Source: Anas platyrhynchos
Taxonomy: Eukaryota > Chordata > Aves > Anseriformes > Anatidae
Direction of reading: 5' to 3'
Assembly: GCF_047663525.1 (NCBI RefSeq)
Contig: NC_092605.1
Span: forward strand, 124,001-188,000
Length of the DNA: 64,000 nt
How positions within the stretch are numbered: the first letter of the stretch is position 1; each line of letters opens with the position of its first letter. The translations under genes and the position numbers were made by a program. The notes below the pieces were generated by a model, which saw nothing but the letters and a program-made list of their open reading frames with translations, had not been told where the DNA came from and did no database searches. Below, piece after piece: positions 24,351 through 38,100 of the stretch.

Positions 24351-25941
24351 TTCTTAACCGTTTCTTTCCAAAAAAGTAAAGTGACTTAAGTTTGATAATT
24401 CTAAGGATTTAATAAGCTGGAGATGTGGCTTTATTTTTGATTCTTTACACAAAGGTAATGTCTAATAATGTATTGCTAAGGTTAGCTAATGCATCATGTG
24501 TCATTTTTTTTACATGGCTTTTACAAAAGTGTTTTGATACGTTATTTGGTTTAGACTGAGCATAGTTTCTTTCATTTTTGCTAGAGTTCAGAAAGTGTAC
24601 CATAGGTGTATCTTATCTTTAATGTATTTATGTAGCATTGCATGTAACAGGCAAAAAGGCTCATGCATATCCACTTCTATGTGTTTTACAAAAAAAAAAA
24701 AATCTATTTCTGCTTACCCAAACAAAGAAGATACTACTTATACTATTTTGTATACTGTAGCATAATTTGAAGATTGCTAACAAAAAGCATAATATGAACA
24801 GAACACCTAGTTTGATTTTGATTGCCTTAAAAATAAATGGGAATTCTATGTCAGCAGAATTAGGACCAGTAGACTGTTGTCTTCTAGCAGTGTTTGTTGT
24901 TCTGTTTATTCAGTGTGCCTGAGAAAAGCAGGCTTTTTTTTTTTTTTTTTTTTAATGCTTATCACTTTCACCTAGCAGAGACTCATTATTTGAACATGGA
25001 GAATTAATTTCTTTAGTTCATCTGTGAGGAAAAATGAGGTTAAAATTGTGCCAAGCTTTACCATAGAGATACTGCATCACGTTTGCTGATCTGGAAATCT
25101 CTTTCATTTAAGAAGATTAAAAAGCCACTATTTGAAAGGCACAGTTGTCTGATTTGTACTCTGCAACCCTGTTCTTATTCAGATGGGATTATCTGGAACT
25201 ACTGACACAGAATAATATAGTGTGGCGAGAAGCTGCAATGACTCCAGAGATTTGTGATTTATTTTTTTTTTATCAGAGCAGAGATTTATTTAATAAAGTA
25301 AAAATCAGCCATTATATATAGAGTACTTCTTGAAATAATAATAGCTTCTCTTCTGCTGAGTTTATCGTTATATGTAAGGCAAATGTGGAGAACAAACAAT
25401 AGGAAGAGATGGAAGTGAAGCAGATAGTTACACCAGAAAAGAGCACTACTTCTATGTTGTTTACTTGCTTTTTAAGTTTAAAGATATGGTTAACATGTTA
25501 CTGAAATAAAGCTATTTCCCCATATCTGTTGTACTTTCTGAAAAGTGACTTAACTGAGAACAGAACAGGAGGTTTGTAATTGATGAGTAAAGTATCATTG
25601 GGAAGGAGACACAGGAAGTATATTAAGATAATAGTGGCAAGAAAAGACTAATGGGACACAGCAGTTAATATTGTTAGTGAATGGAAAGATCTAATCCTAT
25701 AAATCAAGTAATTTGATTTGACTTGTCATAAATGTCTTCAAGAAAAGAGAAATGTATGCAGTTAACAGCTCTTCTTTTGGCGCTAGACTGCTCTTAGGTT
25801 CTTGATAGAAAGCATTCCTTTGAGTGACTTAATTATTTCATGCCTCTGTTTTCCATCTGTATAAAGGCAAAAATTATATTTTCACGCCCCAAAATGTAGT
25901 GGCATTTAGTAATTAGTAAAAGAGATCTACATGACTTCCAG

Positions 25942-26250
25942 TTCCCTTGTCAAAAGAAAATGCTGCAAGATGTCATAAAGCAACTGCAAGACATGCATGA
26001 AAATTTTAACAAACTAAAAGATTTTGTCTATAACCTAAGAACTTTAGAAGAGAGAGATGAAGGGTTAGAACTCTATGATGTCACATTCACTCATCTGAAA
26101 ACTTCTGAAAATGCTAAGCAGGCAGAGATTAGTGATCTTAGAATACAGCTGGATACACTGAAGGAAATGCTTGTCAATGAAAGAAGAAAAAGACAAATAC
26201 TATCAACAAAACCTTGAAGAGCATCAGTTAGAGCTGGAACAATTTTGCAG
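25942..26250 (+). CDS. CCDC57: CCDC57 first recognised coding exon, frameshifted
   Basis: From ATG 25960 the frame gives [29 protein letters not shown] and [20 protein letters not shown], clearly like human CCDC57. Beyond about 26180 the family-like reading ([17 protein letters not shown]) is one base out of phase; one extra or two missing bases in the A-rich run at 26180-26191 explain this. The donor is GCAG/GTGAGA. The acceptor TTCCAG just before 25942 is tentative, with an in-frame stop further upstream. Confidence 0.8.
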
Positions 26251-29200
26251 GTGAGATGCACATCATCTTGAGTGCCATCACATGGCACATGCAGGACAAC
26301 CTTGTGATTAAACCCAGTCAACATAGGTGGATGAAAGGCAGATCCTGCTTGACTAACCTGAACTCCTTCTAGGATACAACACTGTGCTTGGTGGATGAGG
26401 GAAAGGCTGTGGATGTTCTTTTCTTGAACTTCAGCAAAGCATTTGATACCGTTTCCCATGCATTCCCCTGAAGAAAATGGTTGCTCATGGCTTGGCTGGA
26501 TGTACTGTTGACTGGGTAAAAAACTGTGGATGGCCAGGTTGAAATAGTCATTGTGCATGGAGATTAATCAACGTGATGGCTGGTCGCAAGAGGTGTTGCC
26601 CAGGGGTCAGTACTGTGGGCAATTTTGTTTAATATTTTTATCAGTGATCTTAATTTATCAATGATGATCCATCCCTGGAGGCTTTCAAGGCTAGGTTGGA
26701 TGGGGCCTAGGCCAACCTGATCTAGTGGGTGGCATTCCTGCCTGTGGCAGGGGTTTTGGAGTTAGATGATCTTTAAGGTCCCTTCCAACCCAAGCTGTTC
26801 TATGATGATTCTGTGGTCCTTGATGAAAGGATCAAGTGCATCCTCAGTGAGCTTGCAGACAACACCAAGTTGTACAGAAGTGTTGATCTGCTTGAGGGTA
26901 GAAAGGCTCTGCAGAGGGATCTGGACAGGCTAGATTGATCGGCTACGTCCAGTTGCATGGTATTCAACAAGGCTAAGTGCCAGGTGCTGTACTTGGCATA
27001 ACAACCCAAGGCAATGAAATAGGTTCAGGGAAGAGTGGCAGAAAAGCTCCCTGGCAGAAAAGGACCTGGTGGTACTTGTCAACAGCCAGCTGAAAATGAG
27101 CCAGCAGTGTGCCCAGGTGGCCAAGAAGGTCAATGGCATCCTGGTTTGCATCAGAAATAGTGTGGCTAGCAGGACCAGGGAAGTGACTGTTCCCTCCTAT
27201 TCAGCGCTGGTGAGACTGCATCTAAAGTACAGGGTTCAGTTCTGGGCCCGTCACTACAAGAAAGATATTGAGTTGATAGAATGCGTCCAGAGAAGAGCAA
27301 CAAAGCTGGTGAAGGGACTTAGAAACAAGACATATGAGGAGCAGCTGAGGGAACTGGGGTTTAGTCTGCAGAAAAGGAGGCTGAGGGGAGACTTCATCAC
27401 CCTCTGTAACTGAAAGGAGGGTGTCAGTCTCTTTTCTCAGGTTGCCAGTGATAGGATGCAAGGAAATGGCCTCAAGTGGTGCCAAAGGAGGTTTAAACTG
27501 GAAATCAGGAAGAATTTCGTCAAGGGAAGGACGGTTAGGCAATGGAGTGGGCTGCCCATGGAAAAGGAGTTCCAATCCATGGAGGTACTTGAGACGTATG
27601 GGTGTGGTGCTTAGGGACATGGTTTAGTTGTGGACCTGGTAGTGTGAGGTTGTTGGTTGGGCTTGATGATCTTAAGGGTCTCTTCCAACCTAAAAGATTC
27701 TATGTGATATCCTTAGAATGGTATGCAGGAAAAGGGAAATTTAGTTCCTCTAAGACAAAACTTGCATTGGGTTAATGCAGTAACATTGTTCATACAGTAG
27801 AGAGCACTCTGACTATGGAGATAAGGTTGCCTATTCTGACAGAGGGATGCTTAGAGCATGAACAGAGTGAAGGCTAACAGAAGTGACCCTGGCTATTTTT
27901 ACCCCTCCTATACCTTGAGTTCTACCAGTGACTTATCCAATTTATAGCAATGGGTTAGAGACAGTGTAGCATTAAATGAAAATTAGCATGCTTTCCCTAT
28001 GGAAAGTGTGCTTTCCCTAGGACAGCATGTCCCTACATAAGGGGTATGTGTTGGGGAGCTGGCATGATTATAGGGGAGACATTGCGGAGAGCAGAAAAGG
28101 ATTTGTCAGAAGGGAACACTTTTTCCTTGGGGATTGGTTTTGTAATTCATTATTATGATACCAGAATTTAATTTGTAACAATCATATAGTTCATATGTGA
28201 TGTTTGATTTCTTGAGTAACTTCTTGTTCTTATGCTCATAGCAGTAAGCAAAATACTTGACCAAATTAAGACAAGAAAAAAACTTGCTGGACACCAGCTA
28301 GATCAGATACTGACAGGTCTGTAGATGTGTTGCTAAGGAGCTGGGATAGCAATAGGTATACTGTTAGGTTAGACCTTTAATCAGAACCAAAGATACAGCT
28401 TTCTTTTTGGGCAGTGAAACATCTCATATTCCAGAAAGGGAAGGAAGTGATTGATACTGAACAAGACTTTCAAAGATAAATTATATTGTGAATGTATGTA
28501 TGGATAAGGCTTCAAATGTTTGCAAGTGAAGTTAGAAATGTTCTACCATGCACAGTGATGTAACTGTTGGGAGCAGCAGACTTAAACAGAACTTGTCCTA
28601 ACACAGCCTCCTCTGCCTGTCCTGCATGGTATGGTGCTGACCTTTTCTGTATGACAGGAACTTCTGTGTTTTCATTGTAGCCATAGTCTAAAATATCCTA
28701 CCAGTAGATGTCTGGAGAAGTCATTATGATTAGAGTCTAGAAACTAGAAAGACAGAAATATATGACTTTTTTTTTTCTTTTTCCTTTGCTTGCTTACTTA
28801 CAATATATAAAGATTTATATATTGTATAACATATGTAATAAGCTTTTAAAAAAGCTTATAATTAGTCCAAACTATTTTGTATCTAACTTTCTGATGAATC
28901 CCTATTAATCAATAAATAAAGAAGGTACAAGCATGTATCTTTAACATAATGTGAGGCCAAATAGCTTCTAACAAAAAAAGATCACGTTATATTTACAAGG
29001 TGGCGCTGCTTGCCAGAATATAGCCTTATTCACAAGTGTGCTTGAGAGTCACACTGGATGACCAATTCAAGAAGGTCCAAGGCTGATGCAATGGCTAATG
29101 TACTTTATAAGGTGTTCTGAAGTATCACCAAACAAATAGGAATAGGATTGAATAAGTATTATCATTTGACTTTGGTAACATGGCAACATATGCTGGTCAC

Positions 29201-32139
29201 AAAACTGTTCAAAGAAAAGGGGATGGGAGAAGGCAGGGAGAGTGGAGAGTAACTTGAAGCGTGGAAAAATGATCCACTTGAACTCATTCTCAGGGAGCTT
29301 CACCAGTGAATATTCTCTATGATGGGTTAAAGGGGAGGTTATCTGAGGGTGTAAAGAGCCTGTGTGAGAAGAGGACATCTAATTTTTAAAGAGTACTGTT
29401 CAATACTTAATGCAATCTGGTAGCTGAGAACTGTTGAAACAATACTAATTTTTTATGATTTTTTTTTAATAATTTTTTAAATTTATAAATTTTATTTATT
29501 TATTTATTAGGGGAACATACTAAAATTATTTACTGAAACATATGATATACTTTGCATTGTGTGACCTTTTTAATTGACACTGGACATCTTGGAAAATCAG
29601 TAAAAACTTGCATTTTAAAAAGGATGTTAAATAGTATGCACATAGTGGGTCACGTTCCTTTAAGAGGTTTATTCACTTAGGTGCAAGATAATTTTTTAAA
29701 AGCGATTGCTAATTATGAATAGTGGAAAGGGGGAAAATCTATCTGTCTGTTTCTTTAGGAAATTCTTGCATCTTATATTTCTAGTTGTGTTGTTGTTCAA
29801 AAGATTTTCTATATGTATGCCTCATTAGCTCACCAGAGATGCTCTTTAATATAAATTTATTTTTGTTTGTAGTTCTGATGACAGTCACATAGGTCATCAG
29901 TGTGAGGAGTATATAAGCCTGAAGCATCACATGGAGAGAAAAATCCAAGAAGTAAAAGGAGAGCTTGCTTGTCAGAAACAGGTATAGGAATGTAGAGAAA
30001 CAATGTTGTGTTGCTGTGATGCCACCTAGCAATCAATCATTTATGTATTATGATAATATTATGTTTTAATACTGCTATAGTTGTATAAGTGTGTATTTTG
30101 TTTTGGTTTTGCCTTTTCTGTTTAAATTTGTGAGAGGTATAATGACAAGTTAAAAATAAATATATATGCACTACTTGTTTAGTAGCTGTTGCTTTACTTG
30201 TCTGGCAGCTGCCTCTTGTAACGAACTGTTGGGAATGTGTTCAGTAATCTGAGATTGTGTAAGATTTTTTTATGTAGGCAGCACACTGCTAAATTTGTTA
30301 ACCTTGAAACTGCAGAAAAGGTCAGCCTCAAAACTAGAAGCAGTAATATACTATATATATTATATTTTTATATAATAAAAAAACTAGAATATGGGTAACA
30401 TACGTTGTTTGTTATACATCCGATTACAAGGCGCTTTTTTCCCATTCTGCCTCTTATATTGATGTAATTTCATAATAAAAGTCTTACTAACTGTCAGTGG
30501 AATGTGACCTTCAACTGTGAAACCTTGAGGAGATTGCAATTTTCCCACCTGTCTATATTTTAAAAAACAACAAAACCTTCTTTCCTTATTTTTGTATGAA
30601 CAGGATGTTAAAATGGTATTTTAAATTATTCACATAGCAATGTGGTCAGTCATTATAACTAGGATGTTTAGTTTTTGGCCTCTCATCCAAACAAATGTAG
30701 AATATAATTGGAAGTAAACTTGTGAAATGAGACTGCTTTTCTCTTGACATTTAAGAAGAAAAAGAAGCAGTGCTAGGCCAAAATTCATAGAATGACTTGG
30801 TTTGGAAGGGACCTTAAAGATCATCTGGTTCCAACTCCCCTGCAGTAGGCAGGGATGCCACCCATTACATCAGGTTGCCCAGGGCCTCATCCAACCTGGT
30901 CTTGAACACCTTTAGGGATGAGGCACCCACAGCTTTTCTGGGCAACCTGTTCCAGTGCATCACCACCCTCTGAGTGAAGAATTTCTTTCTAATATCTAAT
31001 TTAAATCAACCCTCTGTTATTTAAATACTGTTTCTGCCTGTCCTATCCTATCCCCCTGTATAAAGGGGGGACACCTTTATTTTATGAAGTATAAATGTTC
31101 CTGAAAAACAAAATACAGTATCAACATGTTTATTGCTTAGAGAGAGTTACGCAGTGGACTAACTAATTCTCAATGACCAGTGGCCAAATAAAACCATGGG
31201 TACAGAGGAAACACCTCTACTGTTCATGAAGTTTATAATGCAGACATTTAGTCTGGTGTTTTATTTTCCCATTTTCTGAAAACGATTAATAGATATTAAT
31301 AGGTGTAACATAGGAACACTTCTGAGAAATGAAAAATCATTGTCCATTTTGCAGTAAGATGATGAGATAATGAAGCCAAATTATTTTTCTGTGGAGGCAT
31401 TTTTTACAGAGCCAAAAGGTATATGCTTTGAGTCCCTGTCGTGTAATTTAAAGAAAAATTCATTTTCCTTTTTTTTAAATCTCTATTCTCTTTGTAATTT
31501 AGATACTAATGTATTCTGCTTCCCCTTCTTTCCCTCTCTCCTAGGCTGAAGCTTATCTACAGAAGACAGGCTACAGGTTGCATGAAGTGGAAACTCTTCT
31601 TTCTGCTATGACTGTTGAGAAAGAACAGACAGTACAAGCATCATTGTTGAACTATGGTATTTTCTCTGAAGGAGAGAAACAGGTTAGACAACGCTTCATC
31701 TCTTGGCTTAGATAAATACATTCAGAGATGAAAATCTTATGGGTCTTGTTTCCACTGAATTTCTTGTAAAGAGTTCCTCTAAGGCACCTGTTTAATTAAA
31801 AATATAGACATGTGGCCTGGAATACACATATGGTTAGGTGTCATGGGCTTCATTATGGCTGATCTGTAACCTACTGGGAAAAGGAACAGTCTGTATGTAG
31901 AAAGACAGTTGGTCCAAAAGAAGACAGTGTACAGTACCACTGTGGCACATCCAAATGGGAAGAATTGTTTTCTGGAATGTACCTGAGACTCTTAGTTGCA
32001 ATTTGGGGTCAATCTGGAAGTTGTGAAGTTATATTTTGAAGCCTTGCCTGTAAAAATCTTAATTTGCCAGCTGTTTAAAATAATGTCCTTTATTTTAGTC
32101 TCAGAAACAAGTTTTTCTTTCATTCCTACTTAAATGCAT

Positions 32140-32177
<38 letters not shown>

Positions 32178-35100
32178 ACCACCATTCAAAATTGGAAACA
32201 TGCTGGTTTGAAGCCATGCTGGAGGGTTGTGCATTAGGAATTGAAAATGGTCTATTTTAAAAGAGTGAAAGTAATAACTGTGCTGCAGTGCATCCTACTG
32301 GGCAGTTACGGATACTCAGCAGTAGATTAGTAAGTGTGTGTTATCTGATCTTGCTGGAAAAAAAAAAAAAATAATAATGTTAAGCACGCCCAGTATTTTC
32401 TATGGTAAGTAATATATTCAAGAAGATAAATGAAAACATTTTTTTATAATAAAATAGACGAAGGTAGACTTCAGCACACACTTCTTATGGAGCAAGTTGT
32501 TTTTCCAGTTTCATCTGAAATTGTACTGATTTGTAAAGTGTTCATTCAACTACAAAGAGAATAGAGATTGGTAAGGGGACATTATTTTATTAATGACTTT
32601 CACTATTCTTGCCCACTGTAATCTGTTACTGTCACTGGTATAACTTTGTTTTCATTTTCACGCTTTTCTTCATGTTCTTGTATTCTCTCTCTGTGTTACA
32701 TTTTTGGCCTGTAGGACAAGCAGTACCCACCTCAGCAAAACTATTTTTATCTCTGATTTATGTGAAGGGTCATTGTTTAAAAAACAAACAATAAAAAAAT
32801 GTAGTATTCTGAACTAGGACCTTATCTCTTTTTATTTTTTTTCTGTACAAAATGAATTATAAACAAACAGGAAATAAAAAGATTAAAAGTTAAAAACTGG
32901 TTAACAACTGCATCAGTGATTCTTCCTAAAGAAGTAATAGTGTCTTGGCTAGCATCTTCTTCAGACTACTGAGACAAGAAAGATTAATATTTAAATACAG
33001 TGTAGTACAATATTATCAGTGTGTGGTTCTTTTCTTCAGATTGGTCTGAGACCCCCTGAAAGTGCTAGAAATATAGCACTAGTCATTCTTGGGCTTTAAT
33101 TTAGTAACAGAGGTGAAACACACCAGCCTGGAAAGTTTTGCTTGTAGTTGCTTGAGTTTGAGTATGTCTTAGATCACACGTGCCTAACGAGAGCATGCTA
33201 ATACCATACAAGTGCATTGATAAGGAAAGATCACTTACAGTAACTCTGGATGAAAATGTGGTCTTCCGTTTAGACCCTTTTCCACTAGCAAATACCTAGA
33301 ACAGTTGTATTCCTGTTTCAGACGATAATGGTTCATATGTGTGTTGCAGATTGAGATGCAGTTCTGGTCCCCAGAATTCGGAATACACATTTGATGTACT
33401 GGTACCTACTGCTGCCTTTCTCTTCAAGTCTTTTCTGTCTCCCTTTCCTTAATCCTCACCTAAACAACCTTGGAGAGATTGTAAAAGCAGAACAGACAGA
33501 GATTATTCTCGTATTCTGGATACCCCGTGCTCTTAGGGCAGAAAGAGCCACAGGAGAGGGGCTGTGAGGCAGCCGGCGTCCTTGCAACAGGGAAATTTAA
33601 TTGGAAGTCCATTAGCATCCCAGCTTTTAGATGACTCTTGTAGAAGAGTAAGGGGACTGAGGAAAGTGGGGAATGGTGGAGTAGACTGAAAAGGAGTAGT
33701 ATTAGAAACCAATGCAAGGCATAAATGTTGAATTTCAAGTAATTTGTTGGCCTGTGTCCAGAGTATGCACAGCACCTTGATTTGCCTTTCCCTCTGGAGA
33801 GGCAGGACTGCTGCTTTGCAATAATTAAATATTAGGGTTGAATACAAAGAAACATTCTGGGGGCTCAGTAACATAAATTATCAGCATTCAATGCAAATAT
33901 TACGAACACATTAGACTCTCTTTCTTTTAAAAAATATCTGATCTGGATGGTTTGCAATTAAGATTAATTTAGTGACTATAATAGTGTATATTCTATAATT
34001 CTAGGGTTTTATCATACTCCTGTACCAAAAAGTATCTATTTCTTAAATAGATGGTGACAAATGTCTCCACCAGCTAGGGAGGATTTTACAAAGTGGAATT
34101 TAAATTCTGCACTGTTTGAATGAAGTCACCATTATAATACACTGCTGTCACTCTAATGTAACTTCTTCAAAAATGTTTGCAGCCACGCTTTAAAAAATGG
34201 CAGAAGTAATTAATGTCAGGACTCAAATATGTAATCTTTCATTGGTCCTACCAGAACTGTCTTGAAGGTTGTGCTGGAATTTTGAATGATCAGGAAGTAT
34301 GTTTTTCAATGTGTCTATTTTGGTTGTTCCTGTTGTTTTTTTTCCTATACAATTTATAAAAAATAATTTATTTTTTTTCTGTACATGTATTCTTCCTAAA
34401 CATACGCTGTTGCTGACTGTCAGAAATTGGATTCTGGATCAAGCAATATTTGATGTAACAGGAAAACAGTTCTCAAAGGTTATGATCTAGAACATTTCAC
34501 ATTGTTGTCCCAATTGGGCCATCACTTTATTCACACAGATCTAGCTTTCCATATGCTTCCCTTTTTCCAGCTTAGCAAAGTATGTCCAGCCTCTTTATGT
34601 TCTTGCGAACAGATGATCTCTAATCACACTTCTGAGAATATCACACATCAGAAAGGGGTTTGGTATTGGGCCAGTAAGTTCTTTCAAGAGATGGTGTACC
34701 CATGCATTAAAGAGAGACAGCACACTTCAAAGAACAGTGATAAGGTAGAGCCACCTCTGTGGCCATCTTCTTCCCTTTCTGTGCCTCCTCCCCCATGTCA
34801 GGTTCTCATTGCAGCATTTCTGTTAGCACTTCTTTCCCCCCCAACGGAAAAAACCCATAATGACCACATCTTCTTTTTTCTATGGTTCTTTTCCCGTAGT
34901 CCGTTCTTGGATGGAAAGTATGAATATCTGTGTGTGTGTGGTGGTATGGTATGATCTGTGTTGCTCATGAATGAAGGATTGTTATTGTGTTGTGCTTTTA
35001 TTTTACAGACACTTCAATATGATGATAAAAGTTATCTTAGAAAAGATATTCCAATCTTGGAAATACAGAAGCTGAAAGAGCAGAATGCCAGCCTTCGGGC

Positions 35101-38100
35101 TGCTGTTGCACAAATGAGGAAAGAAATGGAGAGTCTTGATGAACAGATACAGTCCTCTCTTCCTCTGACAGAACAAACTATCACTGGCCTAACTACAGAA
35201 ACCTTGTCACTCAATCCTGGTAATTTGGTGGAAAGGGCTGAGGGTGTTGTTACACAGATGTATAACTGTCCTGCATGCTTTTTTTTTTTTTCTTCCCTTA
35301 GGTGACACTCTTCGCTTAAAGAAACTAAAATTTTTAAAATGTATCAAAATTAAAAATACATAGTACTTTGAAATGCATCCCTTTTACCAAATATTGTCAC
35401 AAATCAGTGGGTGGCTAACAGATTTTTAGTCTCTCTTAGAAACATTTTAGTGTATCACTGATTAAAAACTTCTATCTTTTTTCTTTTTTGCATTAATCTT
35501 TTTTGAAAAAAGCTGATAACAGAAAATAAATAAATGCATGAACTACAGAAGGCCTGTCTACTACATTTAGACATTTAGTAGTAAATTTATGAAAATTTTT
35601 GGTTTGATTTTTGTTGGCACTAGTACAGGCCTGTTTGGAAACAAACTGGAATTTTTCTTCATAAACATTCTTGTGACTTAGAACTTTAGAGAGAATAGGG
35701 AAGGAATTAACTATAACTTAGTAATGGAATAACAAGCTCTGATTTGTTTTCATTTTAAAAAATAAATAGATGAGAACTTTTTCAAGGACTTGTGTGGAGT
35801 AGCTAGCTCTGTTTTTTAGCACCTTTTACCAGTTATGTAAGTGTAGGTAGATAGCTGTTTTATGCATCTTTCTATGCCTCGTTTATGTAAACATTTAAGT
35901 TCTGATTGCTTTAAGCTATTCCAGATCCACTATGAATTGTTTTATGTATTTCAGAAAACTAAGGTAACACTGGTGAAAATCATTGTGTTGTACCAAGCTG
36001 TCATTAAGCTTCTCTGTTTCAATTTTGCAGTAAGGTGGGATTTGTCATATCAGTTTGCAGAATTAAACTCTCACTTACAATGTGAAATAATGAGCTAATG
36101 AAGTCTGCATTTTCATTAAATTTAAGCATATATTCTTCTTGATAGCCTTGCTAATAATGAGACATTAAGCTTGCTAATAATTAAACATTAATAACCAATT
36201 AAAGCAAAAATTTTTTTTTTTAATAAAGAATAGTTTTTTCATACAAGCGGTTGAAGTTAGTCCATTGTTTTTTGAAGATACAGTCAAAGATGCAGAAGAT
36301 TTGTGCCTGCTAGGATTTATCAGTGTCCAAGAGAACCAGTCATTTTTGTCCGCTGATACACATTTTCAGAAATTAATTATCCATTTTTTCTTTGGCTGAA
36401 ATTCTTTATTCAAATAAAATAATCCTCCTTGTATCCGTTTAAAAATATATAGAGATTATGTTTGATCTCTAAAAGAGTTTATAATGTTAAATACAAACAT
36501 TTTAAGACAGTGGGAGAGTAACTTAGAAGGGCATTTCTGGTTTCCAGAAAGTCCTGTGTTCTTTCCCCTGCCTTGTCCACATAATTCAAAATGTTCAGAC
36601 TCCCATTTTTACTGTAAGTAAAAGAAACATTTTTCAGAATTGATTTAAATTTATTGGTGATTTTTTTTCAACTGTGATAGAAAGAATCTGCTATGTCTTA
36701 ACTATTCTTGTTATACTGAGTATTGCCAGTTTACCAACAATTAAATAATGCAGTATTGGAAGAAATAAAAACTTCTGTCTGTGTGCTACTTACCAACAAA
36801 CTGAACTTTGTAATATGTCATCGATAGACACTTCTGTATTTTGTAGATTACTGATAATTACATATTGTGAGTCTGTACTACTTTCTATATTTCCTCAACT
36901 CTGTTTACAGTGCATCTACTGAAGTAGTATAAATGTATAGTAATGAGAAAAAGTTCTGCAGCTATTGCTGTGAAAGCCCAAACTATATAAGTATGTATAC
37001 ATTCATATTATACTCCTCTTCTTTTTTTTTAAAGGTTCATTTTGCACAGACCAAGTTTCAGTTAGAACCACGTTGAACAACATCAATGTCAGCTCAAATA
37101 ACTTGGGTTGTATAATAAGCCCAAACACAGAAAAGGTACAAAGAGATTTAATCTACCTAAATATGTATGTGTAATTAATAATTAGCATATTATTTTATAT
37201 ACTCTTATTTAGTCTCTAATGAGCTAGCAGTGACTTTTTTTTCAGACAAACTTACGCTCCTTCTTTCTAGGGAATAAGTTTTGACTAGTTATTCCCTGGC
37301 ACAAGTCATTTCTGATCTTTCAAGCTCTTTTTGATCTTTTTCCTCCCCCACTTTCAAATTCTTAAGCTGTTGTGTATCACCTGAATTTTCTGTTTTAAAT
37401 TTGTTAGCCTTTTTTAATATCTAAAATTTTTCAATATGCTTTGGGTTGGATCAAAATGATAATGTAGATACTGTGTCAATAGTGGACTGTAACCAGCAGG
37501 TACTGTGAAGCTTTGGTTTGCATTTGCTTTTTGTTTTATGAAAATATGAATTTGAGCTCCTGCCTTGTCTTTATTCTTCACTTTTTTTTTTTTTTTTTAG
37601 CCTCTTCTCATTGTACCCTTTTTTCTTCAGAAAAAGGAACTGGGGATATTGTATGAGATGTATGCGTTTTCCTTTAGAGAAACTGATGTGCAAGACGTGC
37701 ATTTTCACAGAACAGGCTCGACAACCTGAACTGCCACAGAAGCGCTGCGGGGTACTCCCTGAGGTGGGCTGGCCGCCTGCTGGCTTTCCTCGGAGAGCCT
37801 CGTACCTGCCGAGCTCGCTTCCTCCAGTCCGTCGCTAGGGGGCGGTGCTGACTGGGCAGCGAGGCGGCCTCGGGGGCCTTTTGCATAGCCCGTGGGCCGC
37901 CGGCGTGTTAAGGACCTGCTCGGTCTGGCTGGGAGAAACCACTGAGCGCCTTCGTCAGTTAGAGCGCACACCACAAAAGATGAAAAAGCTCATTGGCTCT
38001 GGAAGCGTTTTTATTCAGTTCTAGGGTTTACAAATGTTAATTCTCATTATGTTGTTTTAAAGGGTAGAAGCAATGTCGGCATTAATATACAGCAGAGGCA

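Larger units (their letters stand above)
21901..25941 (+). other. CCDC57: Presumed CCDC57 first intron
   Basis: AT-rich. It contains one CR1 fragment, an A18 run at 23966-23983, a T20 run near 24932-24954 and a GTA/ATA-rich simple repeat at 24301-24350. The human protein has about 30 more N-terminal residues coded by an upstream exon; I searched this stretch by eye for an equivalent and did not find one. Confidence 0.45.

Noticed and set aside
27069..27413. 114-codon frame that looks like a gene
   Set aside because: It is a remnant of the CR1 reverse-transcriptase region, broken on both sides.
34502..34954. 150-codon frame before the fourth CCDC57 exon
   Set aside because: No resemblance to CCDC57 or any family, no acceptor in phase, and intronic composition.
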